Below are positions 1 through 5,675 of a stretch of DNA of 5,866 nt, in pieces. Source of the DNA: an uncultured Clostridia bacterium. Lineage in GTDB: Bacteria; Bacillota; Clostridia; Christensenellales; Aristaeellaceae. Position 1 is the first letter of the stretch, and each line of letters starts with the position of its first letter. Where the stretch lies: the NCBI GenBank assembly GCA_945877525.1, contig CAMDVP010000192.1:1-5866 (forward strand), in the 5' to 3' direction. The notes under the pieces are model-generated. The model saw nothing but the letters and a program-made list of their open reading frames with translations, did no database searches and was not told the origin of the DNA. The position numbers and the translations under genes are program-made.

Positions 1-825
1 GCCCTTTTTCAGCAGCGCGTCACGAATGCGCATGGCCTGATCCACCGCTTTTTTCGCAATGGTAAAATACAGCTCATCCTCCATCAGCGTTTCAAACTGG
101 ATGCCCAGCAGCCTTCCCTTGGCCAGCATGCCGCCCCGCTGCTTGATCATATAGCGGAAGCGCACGTTCAGCTCGGGATTGTTGATCACCACCGCCTCGC
201 CAAAGAGAGCGCCCACCTTCGTGCCGCCCACAGTAAACACATCACAGTACTTCGCCACGTCGGCGGGGGTCAGGTCGCAGATGGGCGAGGTCAGGGCATA
301 GCCCATGCGCGCGCCGTCAATGAACAGATACAGCCCGTTCTGACGGCATGTATAGTACATGTCCTTCAGCTGGGCCAGGTTGTACAGCGTACCCAACTCA
401 GTGGACAGGCTGATATACACCATACCGGGCTTGACCGTATGCTCGTCATCCGCCTGAAGCGCCGTGGCCACGGCCACCTGGCTGGCGGTGATCCGTCCGT
501 CCCTGCCGGGCAGGGACAGGCACTTGTGCCCGCTGGACTCAATGGCCCCGGTCTCGTGGGTATTGATGTGTCCGGTGTGAGCGCACAGCACGCCCTCATA
601 GGGCCGCAGGGCTGCAGCAATCACCGTCGTGTTCGCCTGGGTTCCGCCCGTCAGAAAATGCACCGCCGCTTCGGGGCAGGAGAAGGTCTCCCTGATCTTC
701 TCCGCCGCATGCTGGCAATAAGGATCCATGCCATAGCCCACGGTCTGTTCCAGGTTGGTGTCGATCAGCCTTTGGAGAATGGCCGGATGGCAGCCCTCCA
801 GATAATCACAGTTCAGACGGATCAT
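1..825 (-). CDS. L-threonine aldolase-type PLP enzyme (beta-eliminating lyase family), 3' end outside window
   Basis: Members of this fold-type I PLP family cleave L-threonine or L-allo-threonine to glycine and acetaldehyde in the cytoplasm. The 275 residues seen lack a stop because the frame runs off the left edge; the family is usually about 340 residues, so roughly the last fifth is missing. Visible features are an N-terminal LNCDYLEG stretch, the FLTGGTQAN phosphate-binding region (residues 58-65), HINTHETGAIE (86-96) with a histidine in the area that stacks on PLP, FIDGAR (168-173) with Asp170 positioned for the pyridine nitrogen, and GGTKVGALFG (200-209) with Lys203 as the expected Schiff-base lysine. 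The start at 825 is chosen because GAAAGG (835-840) lies 9 bases upstream; an in-frame ATG at 834 abuts that site and is less likely. It follows the NAGPA gene after 25 bases, so co-transcription is likely. Family assignment is firm; substrate specificity (L-Thr, allo-Thr or another beta-hydroxy amino acid) is inferred. Confidence 0.9.
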   Translation of the reverse strand, partial: MIRLNCDYLEGCHPAILQRLIDTNLEQTVGYGMDPYCQHAAEKIRETFSCPEAAVHFLTGGTQANTTVIAAALRPYEGVLCAHTGHINTHETGAIESSGHKCLSLPGRDGRITASQVAVATALQADDEHTVKPGMVYISLSTELGTLYNLAQLKDMYYTCRQNGLYLFIDGARMGYALTSPICDLTPADVAKYCDVFTVGGTKVGALFGEAVVINNPELNVRFRYMIKQRGGMLAKGRLLGIQFETLMEDELYFTIAKKAVDQAMRIRDALLKKG

Positions 826-834
826 CGTTTGCAT

Positions 835-840
835 CCTTTC
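835..840 (-). promoter_or_regulatory. Ribosome binding site of the threonine aldolase gene
   Basis: GAAAGG reads on the minus strand, 9 bases before the ATG at 825. The site decides between two in-frame ATGs (834 and 825), because the one at 834 would leave no spacer. Confidence 0.6.
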
Positions 841-850
841 ATCGTTTGAT

Positions 851-1780
851 TCAGTAGGTTCCCGCGCATAGAATATCCGGGATGGCGCGGTCGTTTTCGT
901 CCACGCCGCCGTTTTCAGCCAGCTGCACGCTCTCGCCCATAAACAGCATGGCCGCCGTGTTTCCGCCGTCCAGGTTGATGGCGTCGGTGCAGCCAAAGTC
1001 ATAGAGAATCTGCGCACAGGTGGCCAGGTCTGCGCCGTCAGAGTGCTTCTTGCGGCCCTCCACCAGCAGACCCACGAAGTGGTTTGGCCCCACCACACCA
1101 AAGCAGCTGCGGGGCTCCAGGTGGTTGTACTCGTTTTTGTCCAGGTCAGCCATTTCTCCGTCCCGGATCAGGATAGGACCAAAGGCCAGCACCGTTGCTG
1201 CACCGCGATCCACATAGTCCTTGGCGGACACCTCATGGGCCTCGTTCACCTCCGCCTTGCCCGAGGGGAAGAAGGCAATGGTGGCCAGGTTGGGGATGGC
1301 GTCAATCACCTTGGAATAGGTCTTTTTGTACAGCACCTTACCGTCCCGGACAATGCTGCCCGGGTAGCGGTCGTGACTGACGCGGTAGGAGTAGAAGTCA
1401 CTGCTCTGGGCATACACCGCGTGGCTGGACAGGGCCATGGCCTGGGGCAGGCCGTTGGTGCGGCCGGGATGCTCGGGGTTATAGGTCACCGTGTACAGCG
1501 AGGAGCCTCGGGCCAGCACAATTTCCGCCAAATAATAGGTCAGGCAGGGCGAAGATGTCCTGGTGCGGGTGATCTCCAGGCGCAGCGTATCGTCCAGGTA
1601 AAGCCAGTAGCCCGCCGCGTGATCCTTGTAATACACCGGGTCGCTTCCCTCGGGCAGAAAGCCGTCGGCTGTGGTGTCCGGCAGATTGTCCGGGCTGTCA
1701 AGGGGAATGGGCGCAGCCGTCGCGGCGGTGCATACAAGCAGCGCTGCCAGCAGCAGGAACAGGGCGGACAGACGTTTCAT
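851..1780 (-). CDS. Secreted phosphodiester glycosidase family protein (NAGPA domain)
   Basis: The protein has 309 residues. It starts with a signal peptide: positive MKR, a hydrophobic run through about residue 18, and a likely cleavage after TATAA near residue 23. The mature part should therefore lie outside the cytoplasmic membrane. Residues about 85-309 fit the NAGPA domain (phosphodiester alpha-N-acetylglucosaminidase type). The diagnostic C-terminal part contains EPRSCFGVVG (222-231), VEGRKKHSDG (240-249), where the family usually has a DGR near a Ser-Gly, and NLDGGNTAAM (269-278), matching the usual NLDGGGS motif with Asn in place of the third Gly. The family uncovers mannose-6-phosphate in animals; bacterial members are thought to act on cell-wall or exopolysaccharide phosphodiesters, but the substrate here is unknown. 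The start at 1780 is set by AAAGGAGGG seven bases upstream and by the signal peptide; an in-frame ATG at 1936 would bury the signal and precede the promoter. It is the first gene of a probable operon with the aldolase. Confidence 0.85.
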   Translation of the reverse strand: MKRLSALFLLLAALLVCTAATAAPIPLDSPDNLPDTTADGFLPEGSDPVYYKDHAAGYWLYLDDTLRLEITRTRTSSPCLTYYLAEIVLARGSSLYTVTYNPEHPGRTNGLPQAMALSSHAVYAQSSDFYSYRVSHDRYPGSIVRDGKVLYKKTYSKVIDAIPNLATIAFFPSGKAEVNEAHEVSAKDYVDRGAATVLAFGPILIRDGEMADLDKNEYNHLEPRSCFGVVGPNHFVGLLVEGRKKHSDGADLATCAQILYDFGCTDAINLDGGNTAAMLFMGESVQLAENGGVDENDRAIPDILCAGTY

Positions 1781-1787
1781 GGCGGTA

Positions 1788-1796
1788 CCCTCCTTT
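1788..1796 (-). promoter_or_regulatory. Strong Shine-Dalgarno site of the NAGPA gene
   Basis: AAAGGAGGG on the minus strand with a 7-base spacer to the ATG at 1780. It fixes the start well inside a longer open frame. Confidence 0.85.
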
Positions 1797-1810
1797 GCGC
1801 ATCGGAATCT

Positions 1811-1839
1811 ATTATATTCCTTCTGTCCATCCGCGTCAA
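1811..1839 (-). promoter_or_regulatory. Near-consensus sigma-A-type promoter of the NAGPA-aldolase operon
   Basis: On the minus strand, TTGACG (1834-1839) and TATAAT (1811-1816) are separated by exactly 17 bases. The -10 hexamer matches consensus fully and the -35 differs by one base. Transcription should start near 1804, giving a leader of about 24 bases that contains the Shine-Dalgarno site. The spacing suggests strong constitutive expression, and I see no operator overlapping it. Confidence 0.85.
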
Positions 1840-1893
1840 TGCGGCTTTCTGGAAAGAGCGAAAGGTTTTCTTTGATTTCCTTTGCTTTTCCGG

Positions 1894-1922
1894 TTCCATT
1901 TCGGGAAGAAATATGGTATGAT
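1894..1922 (+). promoter_or_regulatory. Probable promoter of the ABC-F gene with extended -10
   Basis: TTCCAT (1894-1899) and TATGAT (1917-1922) are 17 bases apart, and TGG directly precedes the -10 (TGn extended -10), which can compensate for the poor -35. The start site would lie near 1929, giving a leader of about 36 bases. It is divergent from the NAGPA promoter, with the two -10 boxes about 100 bases apart, so they need not interfere. Confidence 0.55.
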
Positions 1923-1927
1923 AACCC

Positions 1928-1941
1928 TTGGCGCAAGCCAA
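1928..1941 (+). other. Small hairpin with GCAA tetraloop in the ABC-F leader
   Basis: TTGGC and GCCAA (1928-1932 and 1937-1941) form a 5-bp stem closed by GCAA, a GNRA-class tetraloop. If transcription begins near 1929 the hairpin sits at the extreme 5' end of the mRNA, where it could protect against decay. It has no U-tract and leaves the Shine-Dalgarno site free, so it does not look like an attenuator. It may be coincidental. Confidence 0.3.
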
Positions 1942-1954
1942 ATAATCAACCAAC

Positions 1955-1959
1955 AGGAG
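1955..1959 (+). promoter_or_regulatory. Ribosome binding site of the ABC-F gene
   Basis: AGGAG lies 5 bases before the ATG at 1965 and decides the start: the open frame extends to an ATG at 1671, but that upstream part is antisense to the NAGPA gene. Confidence 0.75.
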
Positions 1960-1964
1960 TCAGC

Positions 1965-3557
1965 ATGATTACAGTCAGCAACGTTTCCCTGACCTTCGGC
2001 GGTCAGAAGCTCTTCTCCGGCGCAGATCTGAAGTTCCTGCCCGGCAACTGCTACGGCATCATCGGCGCCAACGGCGCAGGCAAATCAACCTTCCTGCGCA
2101 TTCTCTCCGGCGAGCTGGAGCCCACCACCGGCTCGGTGACCTATCCCGCCGAGCAGCGCATGTCCACCCTGAAGCAGGACCAGTTCCAGTACGATGCCTA
2201 TCCCGTGCTGGACACGGTTATCATGGGCAACCAGCGGCTGTATGACATCATGAAGGAAAAGGACGCGCTTTACGCCAAGCCCGACTTTTCCGAGGCCGAC
2301 GGCGAGCGTGCCGCCGAGCTGGAGGGCGAGTTTGCCGAAATGGACGGCTGGAACGCTGAATCCGACGCGGCCACGCTGCTCACGGGCCTGGGCATTCCCG
2401 CCGAGATGCACTACACCATCATGGGCGACCTGAAGGGCGGCGAGAAATTCAAGGTGCTGCTGGCCCAGGCGCTGTTCGGCAACCCGGACATCCTGCTGCT
2501 GGACGAGCCTACCAACAACCTGGACAACCGCTCCGTGGCCTGGCTGGAGGATTTCCTGATGGAATTTCCCGGCACGCTCATTGTGGTCAGCCACGACCGC
2601 TGGTTCCTCAACAACATCTGCACCCACATTGTGGATATCGACTACAGCCAGGTCAAGCTCTATGTGGGCAACTATGATTTCTGGTATGAATCCTCCAAGC
2701 TGATGCAGTCCATCATGAAGGACCAGAAGAAGCGCCGCGACGATAAGATTCGCGAGCTGCAGGCCTTCATCCAGCGCTTCTCAGCCAACAAGTCGAAGGC
2801 CAAGCAGGCCACCAGCCGCCGGAAGCTGCTGGATCAGCTGACCATCGAGCAGATGCCCGCCTCCTCCCGCCGCTACCCCTGGGTGAACTTCACCCCCGAC
2901 CGCGAGGCCGGCAAGGACATCCTCACCGTATCGAACATCAGCTATACCCAGGACGGCATGCAGCTGCTGAAGGATGTGTCCTTCCTGGTCACCAAGGGGC
3001 AGAAGATTGCCCTGGTCGGCCCCAACGAACAGGCGCAAACCGCCCTGTTCCGCATCCTGGCTGAGGAAATCCAGCCCGATTGCGGCCAGATCAAGTGGGG
3101 CGTGACCATCTCCACCAGCTATTTCCCCAAGGACAATTCTCCCTACTTCAACGGCTGTGACAAGACTATGCTGGAATGGTTTGCCCAGTACTGCCCCAGC
3201 AACATGCTGGAAAGCGACATGCGCGATCTGCTGGGCCGCATGCTGTTCCGCGGCGATGACGTGTACAAAAACGTCAGCGTCCTCTCCGGCGGTGAAAAGG
3301 TACGCTGCATGCTCTCCCGTATGATGCTCTCCGGCGCGAACTTCATCATGCTCGACCAGCCCACCAACCACCTTGACCTTGAGTCCATCACCGCGGTCAA
3401 CAACGCCCTCATCAACTTCCCCGGCAACGTGATCTTCACCAGCCAGGATCACCAGTTCATCTCCACCATTGCCGACCGCATCATCGAAATCAAGCCCGAC
3501 GGCACCATTGCCGACTACCTCTGCAGCTACGAAGATTATCTTGAACGTACCAAGTGA
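1965..3557 (+). CDS. ABC-F family ATPase, YbiT/YkpA-like, with degenerate second ATP site
   Basis: The 530-residue protein has two ABC domains in one chain and no membrane segments, so it is soluble and probably ribosome-associated. ABC-F proteins bind the ribosomal E site and affect translation or antibiotic protection. Length and order match E. coli YbiT as I recall it, including the VLDTVIMG and AEMDGWNAE regions. Domain 1 has Walker A GANGAGKST (34-42), signature LKGGE (156-160), Walker B LLLDEP with Glu181, and switch His210. The inter-domain linker (about 240-310) is charged and helical, and carries QAFIQRFSANKSKAKQATSR. Domain 2 has a lost Walker A, GPNEQAQTA (352-360), an intact LSGGE (440-444), Walker B LDQP with Gln465 in place of the catalytic Glu, and Gln494 in place of the switch His. 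Thus the site built from domain 1 Walker motifs and the domain 2 signature is complete and the other is not. It lacks the long linker of Vga/Lsa-type resistance factors, so a housekeeping or stress role is more likely. It is monocistronic, with its own promoter and terminator. Confidence 0.92.
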   Translation: MITVSNVSLTFGGQKLFSGADLKFLPGNCYGIIGANGAGKSTFLRILSGELEPTTGSVTYPAEQRMSTLKQDQFQYDAYPVLDTVIMGNQRLYDIMKEKDALYAKPDFSEADGERAAELEGEFAEMDGWNAESDAATLLTGLGIPAEMHYTIMGDLKGGEKFKVLLAQALFGNPDILLLDEPTNNLDNRSVAWLEDFLMEFPGTLIVVSHDRWFLNNICTHIVDIDYSQVKLYVGNYDFWYESSKLMQSIMKDQKKRRDDKIRELQAFIQRFSANKSKAKQATSRRKLLDQLTIEQMPASSRRYPWVNFTPDREAGKDILTVSNISYTQDGMQLLKDVSFLVTKGQKIALVGPNEQAQTALFRILAEEIQPDCGQIKWGVTISTSYFPKDNSPYFNGCDKTMLEWFAQYCPSNMLESDMRDLLGRMLFRGDDVYKNVSVLSGGEKVRCMLSRMMLSGANFIMLDQPTNHLDLESITAVNNALINFPGNVIFTSQDHQFISTIADRIIEIKPDGTIADYLCSYEDYLERTK

Positions 3558-3632
3558 CCAGGGGCTCCGTCCCTGGACCCTACCAGAGGACGTTGCCCTC
3601 TGGACTCCCGCGAAGGGCCTTCGGCCCTCTCG
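3558..3632 (+). repeat. Three consecutive GC-rich hairpins directly after the ABC-F stop
   Basis: The first hairpin starts at the base after the TGA. Stem 1 is CCAGGG/CCCTGG (3558-3563 and 3571-3576). Stem 2 is CCAGAGG/CCTCTGG (3583-3589 and 3597-3603). Stem 3 is AGGGCC/GGCCCT (3614-3619 and 3623-3628). The 3' arms end in TGGAC, TGGAC and TCGAC, so the units look like variants of one module. Similar modular palindromes are, from memory, dispersed behind genes in GC-rich gut Clostridia; I could not confirm copy number. Their role may be 3'-end mRNA protection or a non-autonomous repeat element. Confidence 0.6.
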
Positions 3633-3670
3633 ACACCCGAGTGGGTATACCGCTTCGGGTGTTTTCCTTT
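3633..3670 (+). terminator. Intrinsic terminator of the ABC-F gene
   Basis: ACACCCGA (3633-3640) pairs perfectly with TCGGGTGT (3655-3662) across a 14-base loop that contains the palindrome GGTATACC. The stem runs straight into TTTTCCTTT. It is the fourth hairpin in a row after the stop and the only one of these with a T-tract. Confidence 0.75.
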
Positions 3671-3720
3671 GCAGGGGGCACGGCGCGCGACAGACGCCGT
3701 GACGCGAAGCCTGCTGCAAA
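3668..3720. repeat. Two-part palindrome overlapping the terminator T-tract
   Basis: TTTGCAG (3668-3674) pairs with CTGCAAA (3714-3720), enclosing CACGGCG/CGCCGTG (3679-3685 and 3695-3701), both perfect 7-bp stems. It could fold as an RNA or be a repeat insertion. It competes little with the preceding terminator, sharing only the last T residues. Confidence 0.45.
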
Positions 3721-3970
3721 CACAGTCAATTTCATCCGGTAGGAGGCCCCGAAGGAGTCTAGGGGGCGATCGGAAAGCCCCCTGGTCGCCGCCGCAGGCG
3801 CGAAATCCCCGCGCTGGAGCGCCCGCCCCACACCAGAGAACCCATCGATGACGCATGCAGAATCTTGTGGCGCGCAAGCGCCTCTCCCATGCTCTACGTG
3901 TCGCCCCCGCGAGGCGTTCTTAGCGCGGCGCCCCTGCAATGCGCGCTCAAGCAATCAGGATACGGGGGTT
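3721..3970. other. Non-coding GC-rich stretch with scattered hairpins
   Basis: No frame here has a plausible start, ribosome binding site or protein-like composition; open frames are rich in Arg, Ala, Pro and Gly as expected from GC-rich non-coding DNA. Visible structure includes AGGGGGC/GCCCCCT (3761-3767 and 3777-3783), extendable outward by a wobble pair and a C-G pair, and GGCGC-GCAA-GCGCC (3869-3882), a stem with a GNRA loop. I found no tRNA-like cloverleaf or recognisable riboswitch. Confidence 0.4.
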
Positions 3971-4009
3971 CGGGGCGGCCACCCCCTCATGCACAGATTG
4001 GCCGCCCCG
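3971..4009. repeat. 10-bp GC-rich inverted repeat
   Basis: CGGGGCGGCC (3971-3980) pairs perfectly with GGCCGCCCCG (4000-4009) over a 19-base loop. On the plus strand a short TTTT follows at 4016-4019, so it could be a weak second terminator for leftover ABC-F transcription. Part of the loop (ACCCCC, 3981-3986) can instead pair with GGGGGT at 3964-3969, which would break the main stem. Confidence 0.5.
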
Positions 4010-4020
4010 GTGGGCTTTTA

Positions 4021-4046
4021 GTACTTTTCGCCCAGTCGAAAAGTAC
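4021..4046. repeat. Perfect 10-bp inverted repeat, AT-rich arms
   Basis: GTACTTTTCG (4021-4030) and CGAAAAGTAC (4037-4046) are exact reverse complements around the 6-base loop CCCAGT. The arms differ in composition from the surrounding GC-rich DNA. It could be a dispersed palindromic repeat or a protein-binding dyad. No open gene start lies just downstream on either strand, so an operator role is not obvious. Confidence 0.6.
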
Positions 4047-4140
4047 ATGCCGGGATCGCTTTTACCCCACATAGTCCCCAAAAGAAACAGTCCATGCCGG
4101 GGTTCTTCCCCCACCACAGCCCCCAAAAAGCAACGCAGCC
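4047..4140. repeat. Imperfect tandem duplication, two units of about 47 bases
   Basis: The units at 4047-4093 and 4094-4140 both begin ATGCCGGG and share a C-rich centre, CCCCAAAA, and an end of the form CAGTCC or GCAGCC. They align over much of their length with small gaps. The second unit supplies the outer arm and T-tract of the GH32 terminator, which may explain its better preservation. Divergence makes a recent duplication unlikely. Confidence 0.35.
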
Positions 4141-4167
4141 GCCATGCCTTCCCGCATAGGCGGCTGC
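4125..4167 (-). terminator. Intrinsic terminator of the GH32 gene
   Basis: GCAGCCGCC (4135-4143) pairs with GGCGGCTGC (4159-4167), and the stem can continue as ATGC/GCAT across one bulged A. Read on the minus strand, it begins 11 bases after the GH32 stop and is followed by GTTGCTTTTT (the T run is at 4125-4129). On the plus strand the downstream sequence is only ATTTCTAT, so termination should be mainly leftward. Confidence 0.8.
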
Positions 4168-4178
4168 ATTTCTATCCA

Positions 4179-5528
4179 TCATTTCTCATCCCGAATATAC
4201 CCAATACATCCTTCCGCGGGCCCCGCGCATTCCACCCACACACGGTTGCATCCCTCTTTCGGATATACCCGCCCCGACAGCCACTGCCCGTTGACTGCGC
4301 ATTCCACTGTGGATTCATCCAGCGCCAGGAACACCTCGGCACTTCCTCCATTCAGCGCCACCGTACGCCGGATGGGCGCGCGGCAAATCTCCTTTCCTGT
4401 GCTGCTGTGGCTCCGGTCAAGGGTCAGCCCCCCATCCGGGGCAAGGGTCAGCACAGCCTCCAATACTCCATCCGCCGAGGCAAACAGCCGAAGCACCAGC
4501 GGCTGTTCCTCCACCTTCACGCGCAACCGAAGCATGATTCTCCGCCCGTTCTCCGCAAGGCAGGTGCTGCCGGACTGAATCGTCACATCACGCCATTCCG
4601 CCAATGCTTCCACCCCAGGCAGAGGATCGGCCCGCAGCCAGCTGCCTTCCACGCGCATCAGCCGCGGCAGGCTCATTACCCCGCTCCAGCCTTTGCGCAC
4701 GGCCTCCTCACCGTCGCACTCCGGCATCCATCCCAGCAGAATGCTTCGGCCGGCCTCGTCCCGGAACGCCTGGGGTGCGTAGAAGCCCTGGCGCTCACCG
4801 GGGTCAAGCACCTCCTCTGTCTCGCAGTGGAAGTACAGCGCTTCATCCATGGTGCCCACCTGCACCATCACCTGCGCGCAGGGGGAGTAGAACAGCACCC
4901 ACTTTCCATCCAGATAGAACAGGTTTGGGCACTCCCAGGGCACGTCGTCCCGTACCTCGCTTTGAGCCAGCACATGGCGGTACGTCCAGTGCCGCATATC
5001 CTGCGAGGTATACAGCAGCACACAACCGCGCCCATCCAGGCAGCCGCCCAGCACCATCAGGTATTGCCCCTGCCAGGGAATCACACAGGGGTCGCGCCAG
5101 TCCCGCACATGCGCACCGCCATGCACCGCGTCTGTCAGCGCATATGCGTCCGTCTGCACAAGGCGGGTCAAGGCTGTATCCTGCGGCTCGGCCATCCACT
5201 GCTGCGCGCCGTCCACACAGTCCCGGCCGTCCTCCCCCCGCCCAATGCTGGTGTAGAAGAAATGCGGCCTGCCCTTCCCATCCTTGCAGCATGAGCCGGA
5301 GAAGCAATGAACCTCGCCCTTATCCCCATCGGGAATCAGCGCCACAGGCAGGGTTTCCCAGTGAAGCATGTCCCGGGAACGGGCATGACCCCAGTGAATA
5401 TCCCCCCATTTGCTGCCATGAGGGTTGTACTGGTAGAACAGATGATACCATCCATCCACCTGGCAAAGGCCGTTGGGGTCATTGATCCAGTGCTTGGGCG
5501 GGCGATAGTGATAGGCAGGGCGAGTCAT
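4179..5528 (-). CDS. Intracellular GH32 beta-fructosidase (sucrose or sucrose-6-phosphate hydrolase type)
   Basis: The 449-residue enzyme hydrolyses terminal beta-D-fructosides such as sucrose, sucrose 6-phosphate or short fructans. All three GH32 catalytic positions are present: Asp17 nucleophile in WINDPNG (14-20), transition-state Asp146 in WRDP (144-147), and acid/base Glu199 in WECPNLF (198-204). Other family motifs are FYQYNP (31-36), HCFSGS (74-79), FYAPQAF (249-255) and ILLGWM (263-268). The first two thirds form the five-bladed propeller; from about 315 a C-terminal beta-sandwich follows. There is no signal peptide or anchor, so it acts in the cytoplasm on imported sugar. The start at 5528 has AAAGGAG 8 bases upstream and places WINDPNG at the usual distance from the N terminus; the in-frame extension to 5678 has no such site and runs through a hairpin. 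Sucrose-6-phosphate versus sucrose specificity cannot be decided: no PTS or other sugar transporter gene, kinase or regulator is seen next to it. It has its own terminator and is convergent with the ABC-F gene. Confidence 0.93.
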   Translation of the reverse strand: MTRPAYHYRPPKHWINDPNGLCQVDGWYHLFYQYNPHGSKWGDIHWGHARSRDMLHWETLPVALIPDGDKGEVHCFSGSCCKDGKGRPHFFYTSIGRGEDGRDCVDGAQQWMAEPQDTALTRLVQTDAYALTDAVHGGAHVRDWRDPCVIPWQGQYLMVLGGCLDGRGCVLLYTSQDMRHWTYRHVLAQSEVRDDVPWECPNLFYLDGKWVLFYSPCAQVMVQVGTMDEALYFHCETEEVLDPGERQGFYAPQAFRDEAGRSILLGWMPECDGEEAVRKGWSGVMSLPRLMRVEGSWLRADPLPGVEALAEWRDVTIQSGSTCLAENGRRIMLRLRVKVEEQPLVLRLFASADGVLEAVLTLAPDGGLTLDRSHSSTGKEICRAPIRRTVALNGGSAEVFLALDESTVECAVNGQWLSGRVYPKEGCNRVWVECAGPAEGCIGYIRDEK

Positions 5529-5536
5529 ACGTATCT

Positions 5537-5543
5537 CTCCTTT
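5537..5543 (-). promoter_or_regulatory. Ribosome binding site of the GH32 gene
   Basis: AAAGGAG on the minus strand, 8 bases before the ATG at 5528, fixes the start. Confidence 0.8.
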
Positions 5544-5595
5544 GCGGTGGCATGGATAAGCAATTCTCTCTTTCCCGCGGCAATTCCTTCCAGGG

Positions 5596-5634
5596 TACGC
5601 AAAAGGAACGTGCTGCTGCACGTTCTTTAGCGTA
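5596..5634. other. Long hairpin in the GH32 upstream region, possible attenuator or terminator
   Basis: GAACGTGC (5606-5613) pairs with GCACGTTC (5618-5625) around the loop TGCT. The stem extends by a G-T and two A-T pairs and then, past a small internal loop, by TACGC/GCGTA (5596-5600 and 5630-5634). Read on the minus strand the inner stem is followed by CCTTTTGCG, a short T-tract. It lies about 70 bases before the GH32 ATG. It could end transcription from a gene beyond the window, act as a leader attenuator for GH32, or be a regulator dyad. No leader peptide or known riboswitch is recognisable. Confidence 0.5.
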
Positions 5635-5675
5635 TATTTCCAACCGAATAAAGCCCGCATTAAGCCGCCAAAACA

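Noticed and set aside
1845..1856. CTTTC-TG-GAAAG dyad between the divergent promoters
   Set aside because: Five-base arms in a pyrimidine/purine-rich stretch are expected by chance, and it overlaps neither promoter.
1043..1921. Long plus-strand open frame of 292 codons
   Set aside because: It is antisense to the NAGPA gene, lacks a ribosome binding site and protein motifs, and is His/Gly/Val-rich as expected for a complementary-strand shadow.
1671..1964. N-terminal extension of the ABC-F frame by 98 codons
   Set aside because: The extension overlaps the NAGPA signal-peptide region and both promoters, has no family similarity, and the start at 1965 has AGGAG and matches the family length of about 530 residues.
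2781..3719. Minus-strand open frame of 312 codons
   Set aside because: It is antisense to the clearly real ABC-F gene and runs through its terminator; its composition is typical of a shadow frame.
3536..3954. Overlapping minus-strand open frames in the intergenic region
   Set aside because: They are Arg/Ala/Gly/Pro-rich, pass through terminator and palindromes, and have no start signal; they are products of GC-rich non-coding DNA.
3558..4170. Possible CRISPR array or integron site in the repeat-rich gap
   Set aside because: The repeats are hairpins of differing sequence without a uniform repeat-spacer period, and no cas or integrase gene is present.
3939..5294. Plus-strand open frame of 451 codons
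   Set aside because: It is antisense to the GH32 gene, whose catalytic motifs are all present, and it has a His/Pro/Gln-rich composition without recognisable domains.
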